The notes beneath the pieces were generated by a model, which ran no database searches, had not been told where the DNA came from, and saw only the letters and a program-made list of their open reading frames with translations. From positions 1 through 22,735 of the forward strand of contig CAZGTU010000074.1 of NCBI GenBank assembly GCA_964528675.1: DNA of 22,735 nucleotides. Direction: 5' to 3'. The translations under genes were made by a program, and so were the position numbers. Shown piece after piece: positions 7,638 to 15,079 of the stretch. Within the stretch, counting starts at the first letter, position 1, and the number at the start of each line of letters is the position of its first letter. Source of the stretch: CAYRTD01 sp964528675. GTDB lineage: Bacteria > Bacteroidota > Bacteroidia > Bacteroidales > GCA-2748055.

Positions 7638-8969
7638 ATGGAAATTTTAGTAAAGGCAGGACAATTTTTATTAAGTTTATCACTCTTGATAATCCTGCAT
7701 GAGATGGGCCATTTCCTTTTTGCCCGTCTCTTTAATACAAGAGTTGAAAAGTTCTATTTGTTTTTTAATCCATGGTTTTCCCTGTTTAAAAAGAAAATCG
7801 GGGAAACAGAATATGGTGTTGGATGGCTTCCACTGGGAGGATATGTTAAAATTTCCGGGATGATTGATGAATCAATGGATAAAGAGCAACTCAAACAGCC
7901 TCCTAAACCCTATGAATTCAGGTCTAAGAAATCCTACCAGCGACTATTGATCATGCTGGGCGGAGTGCTCGTGAATTTTATTTTTGCACTGGCCATATAT
8001 GCTATGACATTATATACATGGGGTGAAAATTATCTGCCTGTAAATAATATGAAGTACGGTATTATGGTAGATTCTGTTGGTATGGAAATGGGTTTGCGAA
8101 ACGGAGATAAGATTGTTTCCATCGATGGTCATGAAGTTGGCAATTATCGCTCAATTGTGCATGATATTGTAGTGAATGAAGCAAATACAGTCCAGGTGGA
8201 AAGAAATGGAAGACTGGTTAATATCGATTTACCAGAAAATACCATTGCCAGCTTGATAAAATCTGATACCAATGTGCCAATATTACCCCGCATGCCTTTT
8301 TACATTGCGGGATTCAGTCCCCAGGATTCTTCTGCTTATGAAGCCGGGATACGGGAAGGAGACCGGATAATTGGCATTAATGGTGTTGAAACAGAATATT
8401 TTGACGAATTCAAAGCGGCAATAAAGGATTTTAAGAATGAGGAAGTGAATCTTACACTGATCAGAAATGAAACTGATACCATGACTGTTCAGGCCAATGT
8501 ATCTGAAAATGCAACCATAGGGGTGATGGCAGATCTAAATCTCAGCAGGTTCTTTGACCTGGAAACAAGGGAATATTCTTTGCTCGCATCCATTCCTGCA
8601 GGGGTTAACAAAGGATATGATATGATCAGTAGTTATCTGAAGCAGCTCAGGCTTTTATTTAAACCGGAAACTAAGGCTTATGAAGAAATAGGAGGATTTC
8701 TGAAAATTGGAAGTATCTTCCCCGGAACGTGGGACTGGCAGGCTTTCTGGAACCTTACCGCTTTTTTGTCCATTATCCTCGCCATCATGAATATCTTACC
8801 TATTCCCGCTCTTGACGGAGGTCATGTGGCTTTTCTGGTCTATGAAATGGTGTCCGGAAGAAAGCCGGGAGAAAAGTTTCTTGAATATGCCCAGATCGCA
8901 GGGATGATAATACTTCTTACTCTTTTGGTTTACGCCAATGGTAATGATATTATCAACCTTTTTAAATAA
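7638..8969 (+). CDS. rseP: RseP-type site-2 intramembrane metalloprotease
   Basis: A 443-residue M50 protease that cuts membrane-embedded substrates such as anti-sigma factors or signal-peptide remnants. The zinc motif HEMGH is at 21-25 in the first helix and the third ligand is D393 in PALDGGH of a C-terminal helix. Between them lie two PDZ regions (about 120-200 and 205-290), recognisable from GLRNGDKIVSIDG and GIREGDRIIGING, typical of the RseP/RIP subgroup with two PDZ domains. The GGYVKISGM loop after the first helix is also typical. Located 2 bases after dxr. Which sigma/anti-sigma pair it serves is not visible here. Confidence 0.93.
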   Translation: MEILVKAGQFLLSLSLLIILHEMGHFLFARLFNTRVEKFYLFFNPWFSLFKKKIGETEYGVGWLPLGGYVKISGMIDESMDKEQLKQPPKPYEFRSKKSYQRLLIMLGGVLVNFIFALAIYAMTLYTWGENYLPVNNMKYGIMVDSVGMEMGLRNGDKIVSIDGHEVGNYRSIVHDIVVNEANTVQVERNGRLVNIDLPENTIASLIKSDTNVPILPRMPFYIAGFSPQDSSAYEAGIREGDRIIGINGVETEYFDEFKAAIKDFKNEEVNLTLIRNETDTMTVQANVSENATIGVMADLNLSRFFDLETREYSLLASIPAGVNKGYDMISSYLKQLRLLFKPETKAYEEIGGFLKIGSIFPGTWDWQAFWNLTAFLSIILAIMNILPIPALDGGHVAFLVYEMVSGRKPGEKFLEYAQIAGMIILLTLLVYANGNDIINLFK

Positions 8970-9004
8970 TAATCACATAAAATCATTCGGTTAAGTTTTT
9001 TTTC

Positions 9005-9012
9005 TAACTTTG
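9005..9012 (+). promoter_or_regulatory. Bacteroidetes-type -7 box for tatA
   Basis: TAACTTTG matches TAnnTTTG and lies 29 bases before the tatA ATG. A loose -33 candidate (TTCG, 8986-8989) precedes it by 15 bases, which is short. This suggests tatA can be transcribed independently of the dxr-rseP run. Confidence 0.45.
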
Positions 9013-9041
9013 TAAAGTAATTTATATCAAAATTTAAAAAT

Positions 9042-9242
9042 ATGGAAGCGCTCGTGATATTAGGAATGTTCGGCCCCACTGAAATTATTATCATCGTATT
9101 GATCGTTGTACTTCTTTTTGGTGGAAGAAAAATCCCTGAACTTATGAAAGGTATTGGTCAGGGAATGAAGGAGTTCAAGAAAGCCACAAAAGATGATAAG
9201 GCCAAGGAGAAAGAAAATCCTGAGGCTGAGGTTGAAAAATAA
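9042..9242 (+). CDS. tatA: Twin-arginine translocase subunit TatA
   Basis: A 66-residue TatA/E protein that assembles into the pore-forming part of the Tat export machinery for folded proteins. Seen: a short periplasmic N terminus, one transmembrane helix (about 12-27) ending in the FGG hinge, the amphipathic helix RKIPELMKGIGQGMKEFKKATK, and a charged tail. No tatC is in the window, so TatC must lie elsewhere. The last 42 bases are repeated exactly beyond the scaffold gap, but the gene itself is complete before the gap. Confidence 0.93.
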   Translation: MEALVILGMFGPTEIIIIVLIVVLLFGGRKIPELMKGIGQGMKEFKKATKDDKAKEKENPEAEVEK

Positions 9243-9255
9243 ACTTTTCATTATT
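9201..9255. repeat. 55-bp exact duplicate, left copy
   Basis: These 55 bases (the end of tatA plus 13 bases) are identical to 9356-9410 on the other side of the N run. The copy ends exactly at the first N. The most likely cause is an unresolved contig overlap, not a biological repeat. Confidence 0.95.
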
Positions 9256-9355
9256 NNNNNNNNNNNNNNNNNNNNNNNNNNNNNNNNNNNNNNNNNNNNN
9301 NNNNNNNNNNNNNNNNNNNNNNNNNNNNNNNNNNNNNNNNNNNNNNNNNNNNNNN
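9256..9355. other. Assembly gap, exactly 100 N
   Basis: One hundred undetermined bases, a conventional placeholder length for a gap of unknown size. The flanks carry the same 55 bases, so the true gap may be zero or negative. Confidence 0.98.
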
Positions 9356-9410
9356 GCCAAGGAGAAAGAAAATCCTGAGGCTGAGGTTGAAAAATAAACT
9401 TTTCATTATT
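9356..9410. repeat. 55-bp exact duplicate, right copy
   Basis: Begins at the first base after the N run and repeats 9201-9255 in full. It contains an apparent fragment of the tatA 3' end (AKEKENPEAEVEK then stop) that should not be annotated as a second gene. Confidence 0.95.
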
Positions 9411-9467
9411 GTTTGAAGAAGAAAATTATAGGACCATTCCGGTAATTGTCATTTGATACAATATTAG

Positions 9468-9503
9468 AAACCCTCTGAAATCAATCGTTTCAGAGGGTTT
9501 TTC
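9468..9503. terminator. Strong intrinsic terminator after tatA
   Basis: A perfect 13-bp stem (AAACCCTCTGAAA at 9468-9480 with TTTCAGAGGGTTT at 9488-9500) and a 7-base loop is followed by T residues. It ends plus-strand transcription from tatA. The A-rich left arm could also help stop the convergent acetyltransferase transcript. Confidence 0.88.
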
Positions 9504-9567
9504 ATTGCAGTACACATAAATTAACATTATTTAGGAAACCATATAACTAACACAAGAGCGCCAATAA

Positions 9568-10470
9568 TCATGCATTTAATACTTTCGATGATCTGTAAAT
9601 TGTAGCCTTATCTGAATAATCTCCAAATTTTTTATCCAGGTATTGCTCAAGAAGAGTGTTTTCTTCACCCACAGACCATAGAATATCAGGAACATTCTGT
9701 TCTACCTGTTTCATGGAAGCAATGCGGATCATTTCTAAGGGTATCTTCATGCCCAGACGAAAATCTTGTCTTATGAAAACATTGTTATATTCTATGGTAG
9801 TGGGGCTATTCCAGTAGGTTAAAAGCCAGCCCACTACTTTGTCTTTGTATTTTAAGGCAAGACTGGTATAATATGCCAGTTTATCCTCATGATAAAACGG
9901 AGAAAGAGACTCAGGATAATATGGCATAAATTCCTGTTCTTCCTGTATTTCCTTTTTTTCGTCCGGAGAAACCCATGACCAGGGTATGATCTCGTAACCA
10001 TCGGGCAAAACCACGTTTTCCCGCCATGGAATATTACTTACGCGTGCAATATCAGTTCGAAACACATGCATGAGTTTTTGAGGTTCTGACCATCCCTGAT
10101 TTTCAAGAATATGTTTTGTTGCTTCGAAGCTTTCCCAGCTTGACCAGTAATAGGACCTTACCTCCTCAAATCCTTTCTGGGATAATATTTGTTCTGTTTT
10201 ATTCAGCAGTTCCTGGCCGATTCCCTTATTTCTGAATTCCGGATCAAGGTAAAAAGAGAAAATTTCAGAATGATTCTGGCTGTCATTAAACTCCGCTATG
10301 CACAGACCTATTATAGTATTTTCCTTCCTGACCGATACAGCGAGGATAGGATTTTTGATGTCAATGGATTGAATTTGCTTTCGGATGTTAGGGAAGGTAT
10401 ATTGTTCCAGGTTCTCGGTAACAAACTCAACGGTCATGTTGAAGGAAGCTTTAAAAGAATAGTCATTCAT
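9568..10470 (-). CDS. GNAT-family N-acetyltransferase with two GNAT folds
   Basis: A 300-residue protein. The N-terminal half (about 1-140) is a standard GNAT acetyltransferase: residues 72-90 give the acetyl-CoA loop in FYLDPEFRNKGIGQELL, and a C-terminal beta-strand region follows. The C-terminal half (about 150-295) has a similar predicted order of strands and helices (DKVVGWLLTYW, then NNVFIRQDFR) but no clear R/QxxGxG/A loop, so it is probably a degenerate second GNAT domain. Substrate unknown. It faces tatA across a terminator and is the only gene on its strand here. The start at 10470 is the first Met, with another in-frame Met at residue 12. Confidence 0.8.
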   Translation of the reverse strand: MNDYSFKASFNMTVEFVTENLEQYTFPNIRKQIQSIDIKNPILAVSVRKENTIIGLCIAEFNDSQNHSEIFSFYLDPEFRNKGIGQELLNKTEQILSQKGFEEVRSYYWSSWESFEATKHILENQGWSEPQKLMHVFRTDIARVSNIPWRENVVLPDGYEIIPWSWVSPDEKKEIQEEQEFMPYYPESLSPFYHEDKLAYYTSLALKYKDKVVGWLLTYWNSPTTIEYNNVFIRQDFRLGMKIPLEMIRIASMKQVEQNVPDILWSVGEENTLLEQYLDKKFGDYSDKATIYRSSKVLNA

Positions 10471-10611
10471 GGGATTATGTTTTTCAAAAATTAGGTACTT
10501 GTGTTGTTAGTATAAATGCAAAGTATAAAAAAAAGTTCAAAAATTCAGATGGATATTACATTTTCTCTTTAGAATATCCATTTGCCATCAAATTTGAGAG
10601 GCTTCTAATTT

Positions 10612-10914
10612 TATAATTCTAAAATTGTTTTCACACGCAATTATATTATGCATTTTGCCATTCAGTTTTTTGTCTTTATTCAGGCATTGATAATTATCAG
10701 ACAGTGGATTTTTGCATATAAAGAGAAAGAAAGGCTCCATAGTGAAATTGAATTCATGTACAGGAATCTGGAACAAATGGTCAGGGAGAGAACCATTGAA
10801 TTGAATTTATAGAACGAAAAAGTGAACAAACAAAATAAAGAGATTGAAAGTAAAGAAGGTGAGGGAACTACGGTAAAGTTATATTTTCAATGCCATGATC
10901 TTTATGAAAATTGA
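10612..10914 (+). pseudogene. Relic of a 7TMR-type sensor histidine kinase
   Basis: One plus-strand frame reads as disconnected pieces of a membrane histidine kinase. Bases 10612-10740 encode SKIVFTRNYIMHF, a hydrophobic helix (FFVFIQALIII) and FAYKEKERL, resembling the last transmembrane helix of a 7TMR-DISM sensor. Bases 10741-10809 encode the signalling coiled coil with LEQMVRERTIEL. An in-frame TAG follows at 10810-10812. The frame resumes with NEKVNKQNKEIE, then jumps directly to GEGTTVKLYF (10858-10887), the G2 box that ends a HATPase domain, and stops at 10912. The DHp domain, N and G1 boxes and all upstream sensor sequence are missing. The gene is therefore dead by internal deletion, a nonsense codon and 5' loss. 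Recognition is from motif order only. Confidence 0.7.
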
Positions 10915-11048
10915 TATTCAGGTATGTAACCTAAGGTTTTACCGGTACCTGGATTTATGTATGCCTGATTATCTATAAGAGGAGTAGCATTCCAAAAATT
11001 ATTGTATATGAGGAATTAAAATTTTTGCAACCCCGATAGCCATCGGGG
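10915..11048. other. Short non-coding stretch with a REP-like hairpin
   Basis: Between the kinase relic and the SiaC-like gene I see no supportable gene. At 11031-11048 the hairpin CCCCGATAGCCATCGGGG (7-bp stem, 4-base loop) shares its 12-base core with 1211-1222. Open stretches of about 35 codons occur on both strands around 10902-11035, but neither has a start codon or a recognisable family. Confidence 0.5.
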
Positions 11049-11072
11049 CAGATATCGGACATTATGGACAGA
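11049..11072. repeat. 24-bp dispersed repeat, copy 1
   Basis: Twenty-four bases beginning CAGATATCGGAC and ending TATGGACAGA are identical to 19372-19395. The copy directly follows the hairpin at 11031-11048 and ends two bases before the SiaC-like stop codon. Confidence 0.8.
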
Positions 11073-11074
11073 TA

Positions 11075-11437
11075 CTATTTAACCTCAATTATATGAAATG
11101 GGATCTGAATCATTGAACGAAGGTCATTTCCGAGCTCCTGCATTGATTCATCATCATAATCGAAATGCCAGTAAATGATCACATCGTTTCCCTCCAGGTA
11201 AAACTCGTTAAGTTTGGCAAGGAAATTTGTAATGTATTTTTTTGATCCGCTGTTGATGTATTCAAGGTGAAAACGGATCTCTGTTTTGCTGTTAGGATCG
11301 TCAATATAGGCTTGAACTTCTCTCAATAAAGGAGAATAAAATTCAAAAGCATCTTCTGGAATGGATCTTCCCTTTATTTCAAACACACCGTCACCGGTGG
11401 AGATACTTGGTGTTGTCTTTGTCCCTTCAATATGCAT
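11075..11437 (-). CDS. SiaC-like regulatory phosphoprotein (DUF1987)
   Basis: A 120-residue protein resembling the DUF1987/SiaC family: IEGTKTTPSI near the start, an IPEDAFEFYSPLL segment, the central FHLEYINSGSKKYI, and the YWHFDYDDESMQELGNDL stretch. In Pseudomonas, SiaC is switched by phosphorylation by SiaB and dephosphorylation by the phosphatase SiaA, and controls a diguanylate cyclase. Ser63-Ser65 lie where I expect the phospho-acceptor, by position in the motif. No siaA, siaB or cyclase gene is in the window, so this copy is an orphan here. A decayed sensor kinase lies convergently just beyond its stop. Confidence 0.75.
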   Translation of the reverse strand: MHIEGTKTTPSISTGDGVFEIKGRSIPEDAFEFYSPLLREVQAYIDDPNSKTEIRFHLEYINSGSKKYITNFLAKLNEFYLEGNDVIIYWHFDYDDESMQELGNDLRSMIQIPFHIIEVK

Positions 11438-11505
11438 GTTAAAACCTTTTCTCGGATGTAAAGATAAACAAAATCGTCATACAAATTGAAAAAGAAAAGA
11501 GAATA

Positions 11506-11736
11506 TTATTTTGCGAATATATTTGGCTTCTCAAATTCAAACAAACTGGGATAATCTTCGTCAAACTTTCTAAGTATTTCAGAAAGAATGGTTTCGCGCA
11601 TAAATTTCGCTTTATTTTTCACCTTGTATTTTGTACAATATGCCTCAATGGCTTTCATTTCCCGGTTATTGAAAAGTATGGATTGAGGATTTTTTCGTAA
11701 TAAATCTTTTTCTTTTGTTTTTCGGACCTTCACCAT
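11506..11736 (-). CDS. Small ribbon-helix-helix-like protein of unknown function
   Basis: A 76-residue basic protein. After a Lys/Arg-rich N terminus (1-15) comes a strand-like segment SILFNNREMKAIEAYCTKYKV followed by a second helix (NKAKFMRETILSEILRKF), the strand-helix-helix order of ribbon-helix-helix DNA-binding proteins. The tail DYPSLFEFEKPNIF is hydrophobic and acidic. It may be a small transcriptional regulator or an orphan antitoxin-like protein, but no toxin gene adjoins it. It has its own -7 box 17 bases upstream of the start codon and lies between the flippase and the SiaC-like gene on the same strand. Confidence 0.6.
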   Translation of the reverse strand: MVKVRKTKEKDLLRKNPQSILFNNREMKAIEAYCTKYKVKNKAKFMRETILSEILRKFDEDYPSLFEFEKPNIFAK

Positions 11737-11752
11737 AAGAAAAATTTATTTC

Positions 11753-11760
11753 CAAAAATA
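11753..11760 (-). promoter_or_regulatory. Bacteroidetes-type -7 box for the small RHH-like gene
   Basis: Read on the minus strand, TATTTTTG matches TAnnTTTG and ends 16 bases before the start codon at 11736. No clear -33 element. Confidence 0.4.
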
Positions 11761-11820
11761 CGGAATATATGGACTAAAGCTTTGTTATAGGCGCATTAAA
11801 GAATTAACAAGATATAAACA

Positions 11821-13314
11821 TCATTCATCGTATTTAATTATACGATAAATTCCCCGAGGGGTAATTATCTTTAAAAGTGTTGCTATAACAAGGCTTGCAA
11901 ATGAAGCAGTAAAAAAGCCGATTCCCCATGAACTGATAAAGGTCTTGCTTATCCAGGTAAATCCAAAAACCAGGATGACAAAGAATAAAAGTCTTACAAT
12001 AAAATGAATATTTAACCGGATATCCAGGATCCTTTTGCTGATAATTATCTGAGAAATAGCATAGAAAGCCTGGGAGGTAATGCTTGCCAGGGCTGCCCCT
12101 TTGGCTTTATAGGCAGGAATCAGGAGCAGATTTAATGAAAGGTTTATGAAAACGGTGACTGCTGCAAGCGTATTCAATTGTTTCAAGCTTCGGTTTGCCG
12201 TGAGAAGGGTCCCGAATATGTAAGAGGATGAAATAAAAATATAACCACTGATCAATATTTTGAATACCCCCGATGAATAGGCTATTTCCTCATCGTATAG
12301 CAAATCTATAATAGGATAATTATAAAACCAGGCAACAGCAACCAGGGTAATAGCAGGGACGAAGACAAGAGAATATGATAGTTTGACCATTTCCCCGATT
12401 TTTTCATTAAACCTGATCATTCGGGAAAAAATGGGAAGTAACATTCCTGCAAGAAGGAAGGCATACATGTTTACAGCATCCAGGATACGATAACTCTGTG
12501 CATAAATACCTGCCTGGAGTTTACCGTCTTCCAACATTCTTTCAAGCAACACAGAGTCAAAGCGATTGAAGAACGACATCAAAAGAATAAGAATTGCAAA
12601 AGGGTAACTTTCTTTTAGAATGCTTATCCCATTCTTTATTCCAAAATGTAACTTGATGTGACCTGTTTTTTTCAAAACCAGGAGGAGAATTATGATTGCC
12701 GATACTAGATAGGCAACTGTTTGGGAATAAACAAGCCATTCTATCTGGAATTCTCTTTTTGTCACATTCCCCCATATTAAGACCGAGCAAATGATAATCA
12801 CAAAAAACCGGTCAGCAACTGACATAAGGGCATCTGTTCTGAAAAGATGTAAACCACTGATGTTTGATCTCAGGTATAATATGAAAGAAAGAAGAAATTG
12901 GTTTATAACAAGTATAGAAAGCATGCTGAATTGCCTGGCTGAATAATTCAGAAAAAAACCTAATGAGAAAACAACTATGGCATAAGCCACAGATAATGTA
13001 ATTTTAAGGGGGATTATCCTGGAAATATTCGAGTCAAGGAGAGAATGATCTCTTGCGATTTCACGGTTATTATAGCTTGTAATGCCGGCATCCAGAAGAA
13101 TATTTAGCAAAATTGAAAGGCTAAGCAGGGAAAAATACAGACCGTATTCCTCTGCACCGACAATATTCTGAACCGTTCTGTCAATCCCAAACATCCAAAA
13201 AGCTTTTATCACAAAGTTCAGGATAATAAGTAGGGCTGCATTGGTGATAAATTTCTTTTTCAAAATTCTGCCGGATTTAAACCCAAAATTAATATAATTT
13301 GTAAGGGTGAGCAC
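11821..13314 (-). CDS. Polysaccharide/lipid-linked oligosaccharide flippase (Wzx/MOP superfamily)
   Basis: A 497-residue integral membrane protein with about 12-14 hydrophobic segments spread over its length. NFVIKAFWMFGIDRTVQNIVGAEEYGLYFSLLSLSILLNILLDAGITSYNNREIAR resembles the N terminus of Wzx/RfbX-type exporters (shown here as a long family region at residues about 33-87). Such proteins flip lipid-linked sugar repeats to the periplasmic face of the inner membrane for O-antigen, capsule or exopolysaccharide. The divergent GT4 glycosyltransferase 39 bases away supports a surface-polysaccharide role. Start at 13314 is the first Met of the open frame. The next Met is at residue 41, inside the first hydrophobic segment, and would truncate it. 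Confidence 0.85.
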   Translation of the reverse strand: MLTLTNYINFGFKSGRILKKKFITNAALLIILNFVIKAFWMFGIDRTVQNIVGAEEYGLYFSLLSLSILLNILLDAGITSYNNREIARDHSLLDSNISRIIPLKITLSVAYAIVVFSLGFFLNYSARQFSMLSILVINQFLLSFILYLRSNISGLHLFRTDALMSVADRFFVIIICSVLIWGNVTKREFQIEWLVYSQTVAYLVSAIIILLLVLKKTGHIKLHFGIKNGISILKESYPFAILILLMSFFNRFDSVLLERMLEDGKLQAGIYAQSYRILDAVNMYAFLLAGMLLPIFSRMIRFNEKIGEMVKLSYSLVFVPAITLVAVAWFYNYPIIDLLYDEEIAYSSGVFKILISGYIFISSSYIFGTLLTANRSLKQLNTLAAVTVFINLSLNLLLIPAYKAKGAALASITSQAFYAISQIIISKRILDIRLNIHFIVRLLFFVILVFGFTWISKTFISSWGIGFFTASFASLVIATLLKIITPRGIYRIIKYDE

Positions 13315-13353
13315 AAAGATTGTATCTTTAAACCGTTTTTTAATAAATTGTGG

Positions 13354-14496
13354 ATGAGAATTGCCGTAAATACCCGCTTATTACTTAAGAACCGACTGGA
13401 TGGCATGGGGTGGTTCAGCTATGAAACCCTGAAACGTATTACAATGGCTCATCCTGAGCATGAATTCTTTTTTCTTTTTGACCGGTCTTATGACAGGGAA
13501 TTTATTTTTTCTGAAAATATTCGACCTGTGGTTTTACGTCCGCCTGCACGACATCCTGTTTTATGGTATTTATGGTTTGAGGTTTCAGTCAGGAAATTCC
13601 TAAAAAAGAAGAAGATTGATCTTTTTGTGTCCCCGGATGGGTATATACCCATAAGATCAAGTGTACCATCAATCCCGGTTATCCACGATATAAATTTTTT
13701 TCACCGGCCGGAAGACTTGCCTGTCTTTACCCGGTTTTATTATAATTATTTTTTTCCGCGATTTGCCAGAAAAGCTGCCAGAGTCGCTACAGTATCCGAA
13801 TATTCTGCAAGAGATATTGCGAAAAATTATAACATAGATAGAAAGCAAATTGATGTAGTTTACAATGGTGTAAATGAAAATTTCGGGCCTCTCCCTGATG
13901 AAAAAATTAAACAGAATAGAAAAAAACTGAGCGATGATTGTCCATATTTTGTATTTGTGGGAAGCCTGCACCCCAGGAAAAACGTAGCAAATCTATTGAC
14001 AGCATACGATTTATTCAGAGAAAAGTCGAATGAGAATGTGAAAATGCTTATCGTGGGAGAAAAGTTTTTTTTAACTTCGGCGATTGAAAATGTCATGCAA
14101 AAAATGAGGTTCCGGGAGGATGTAATTTTTACCGGACGCCTGGAAGCGAAAGAGTTGCATAATGTTCTTGCGTCAGCCCTGGCTTTGACTTTTATTCCTT
14201 ACTTTGAAGGTTTTGGAATACCCCTTATAGAAGCAATGAAGTGTGGTATTCCAGTCATCGCCTCAAATGTTACCTCTTTACCTGAAGTAGGGGGCGATTC
14301 TGTTTTATATGCTGATCCTGATGATATTGAAAAGGTTTCAGACCATATGAAGCTAATCGCCGCGGATGAAAATATAAGACAGTCCTTTATAAAAAAGGGT
14401 TTTGAAAGGCTTGAACTTTTCAGTTGGGATAAAACAGCTAAAAAATTATGGAATTGTATTGAAAAAGTATTGAATGAGACTCAGGTCGTTTTATAA
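13354..14496 (+). CDS. Family 4 glycosyltransferase
   Basis: A 380-residue GT-B fold retaining glycosyltransferase of family GT4, probably adding a sugar from a nucleotide donor to a surface glycan. Seen: N-terminal acceptor half with HDINFFHRPE (111-120) and TVSEYSARDI (146-155); hinge and donor half with FVGSLHPRKN (201-210) and the E285x7E293 motif in YFEGFGIPLIEAM, which contacts the donor. The frame opens at TTG 13348, but ATG at 13354 (MRIAVNTRLL) is the better start because the family begins right there. Its 3' end overlaps rnhB by 23 bases. Donor and acceptor cannot be predicted. Confidence 0.88.
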   Translation: MRIAVNTRLLLKNRLDGMGWFSYETLKRITMAHPEHEFFFLFDRSYDREFIFSENIRPVVLRPPARHPVLWYLWFEVSVRKFLKKKKIDLFVSPDGYIPIRSSVPSIPVIHDINFFHRPEDLPVFTRFYYNYFFPRFARKAARVATVSEYSARDIAKNYNIDRKQIDVVYNGVNENFGPLPDEKIKQNRKKLSDDCPYFVFVGSLHPRKNVANLLTAYDLFREKSNENVKMLIVGEKFFLTSAIENVMQKMRFREDVIFTGRLEAKELHNVLASALALTFIPYFEGFGIPLIEAMKCGIPVIASNVTSLPEVGGDSVLYADPDDIEKVSDHMKLIAADENIRQSFIKKGFERLELFSWDKTAKKLWNCIEKVLNETQVVL

Positions 14497-15079
14497 AAAG
14501 GGAGTGATTGAAGCAGGTTGTGATGAGGCTGGCAGGGGCTGCCTTGCCGGACCTGTATTTGCTGCTGCCGTAGTGCTTCCTCCAAAATACAGGCATCCTT
14601 TACTCAGAGATTCCAAAATGCTGAATGAAGAACAAAGAGATCTCCTGAGATTAGATATTGAAAAAAAAGCACTTAATTGGGCTGTAGCCTCTGTGAGTAA
14701 CGAAGAAATTGACGAAATAAATATACTCAATGCATCCTTCCTTGCCATGCACCGGGCACTCGATCAGTTAAACCCTGTCCCCGAGCACATTATTATTGAC
14801 GGTAACAGGTTTAAACCTTACAAAAACATCCCGGGTATATGCATCATTAAAGGAGATGATAAATTTTATTCCATTGCTGCTGCATCCATTCTTGCCAAAA
14901 CATACAGGGACGAATTCATGAGGAAGATCCATGCTGAATTTCCTCATTATAACTGGTATAATAACAAAGGCTATGCTACCCTGGAACACCGGGAATGCAT
15001 AAAAAAATACGGTACCTGTAACTGGCACCGTAGATCTTTTAGTCTTTTTGACAGGCAGTTAAATCTTGAGTTTGATTAA
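14474..15079 (+). CDS. rnhB: Ribonuclease HII
   Basis: A 201-residue RNase HII that removes single misincorporated ribonucleotides and RNA from RNA-DNA hybrids. The four catalytic acids are visible: D17 and E18 in GCDEAGRGCLAGP, D109 in IIIDGN, and D128 in KGDDKFYSIAAASILAK. DSKML near 46-50 is also conserved. Length is normal. The ATG at 14474 lies inside the end of the glycosyltransferase gene, and MRLRSFYKKGVIEAGCDEAG fits the family N terminus, so translation is probably coupled. Its stop overlaps the stop of the convergent DUF3575 gene by 3 bases. Confidence 0.95.
   Translation: MRLRSFYKKGVIEAGCDEAGRGCLAGPVFAAAVVLPPKYRHPLLRDSKMLNEEQRDLLRLDIEKKALNWAVASVSNEEIDEINILNASFLAMHRALDQLNPVPEHIIIDGNRFKPYKNIPGICIIKGDDKFYSIAAASILAKTYRDEFMRKIHAEFPHYNWYNNKGYATLEHRECIKKYGTCNWHRRSFSLFDRQLNLEFD

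Noticed and set aside
9193..9394. A second tatA-like fragment after the gap and reading frames running through the N run
   Set aside because: They are products of the 55-bp duplicate and undetermined bases, not genes.
10588..10776. Minus-strand 62-codon frame
   Set aside because: It lies opposite the kinase relic, whose plus-strand frame shows recognisable motifs; the minus frame matches nothing I know.
10902..11035. Open stretches of about 35 codons on both strands, including a minus-strand one ending GYIPEYQFS
   Set aside because: No start codon and no family resemblance; this length is not rare by chance. It could be a relic, but I cannot support it.
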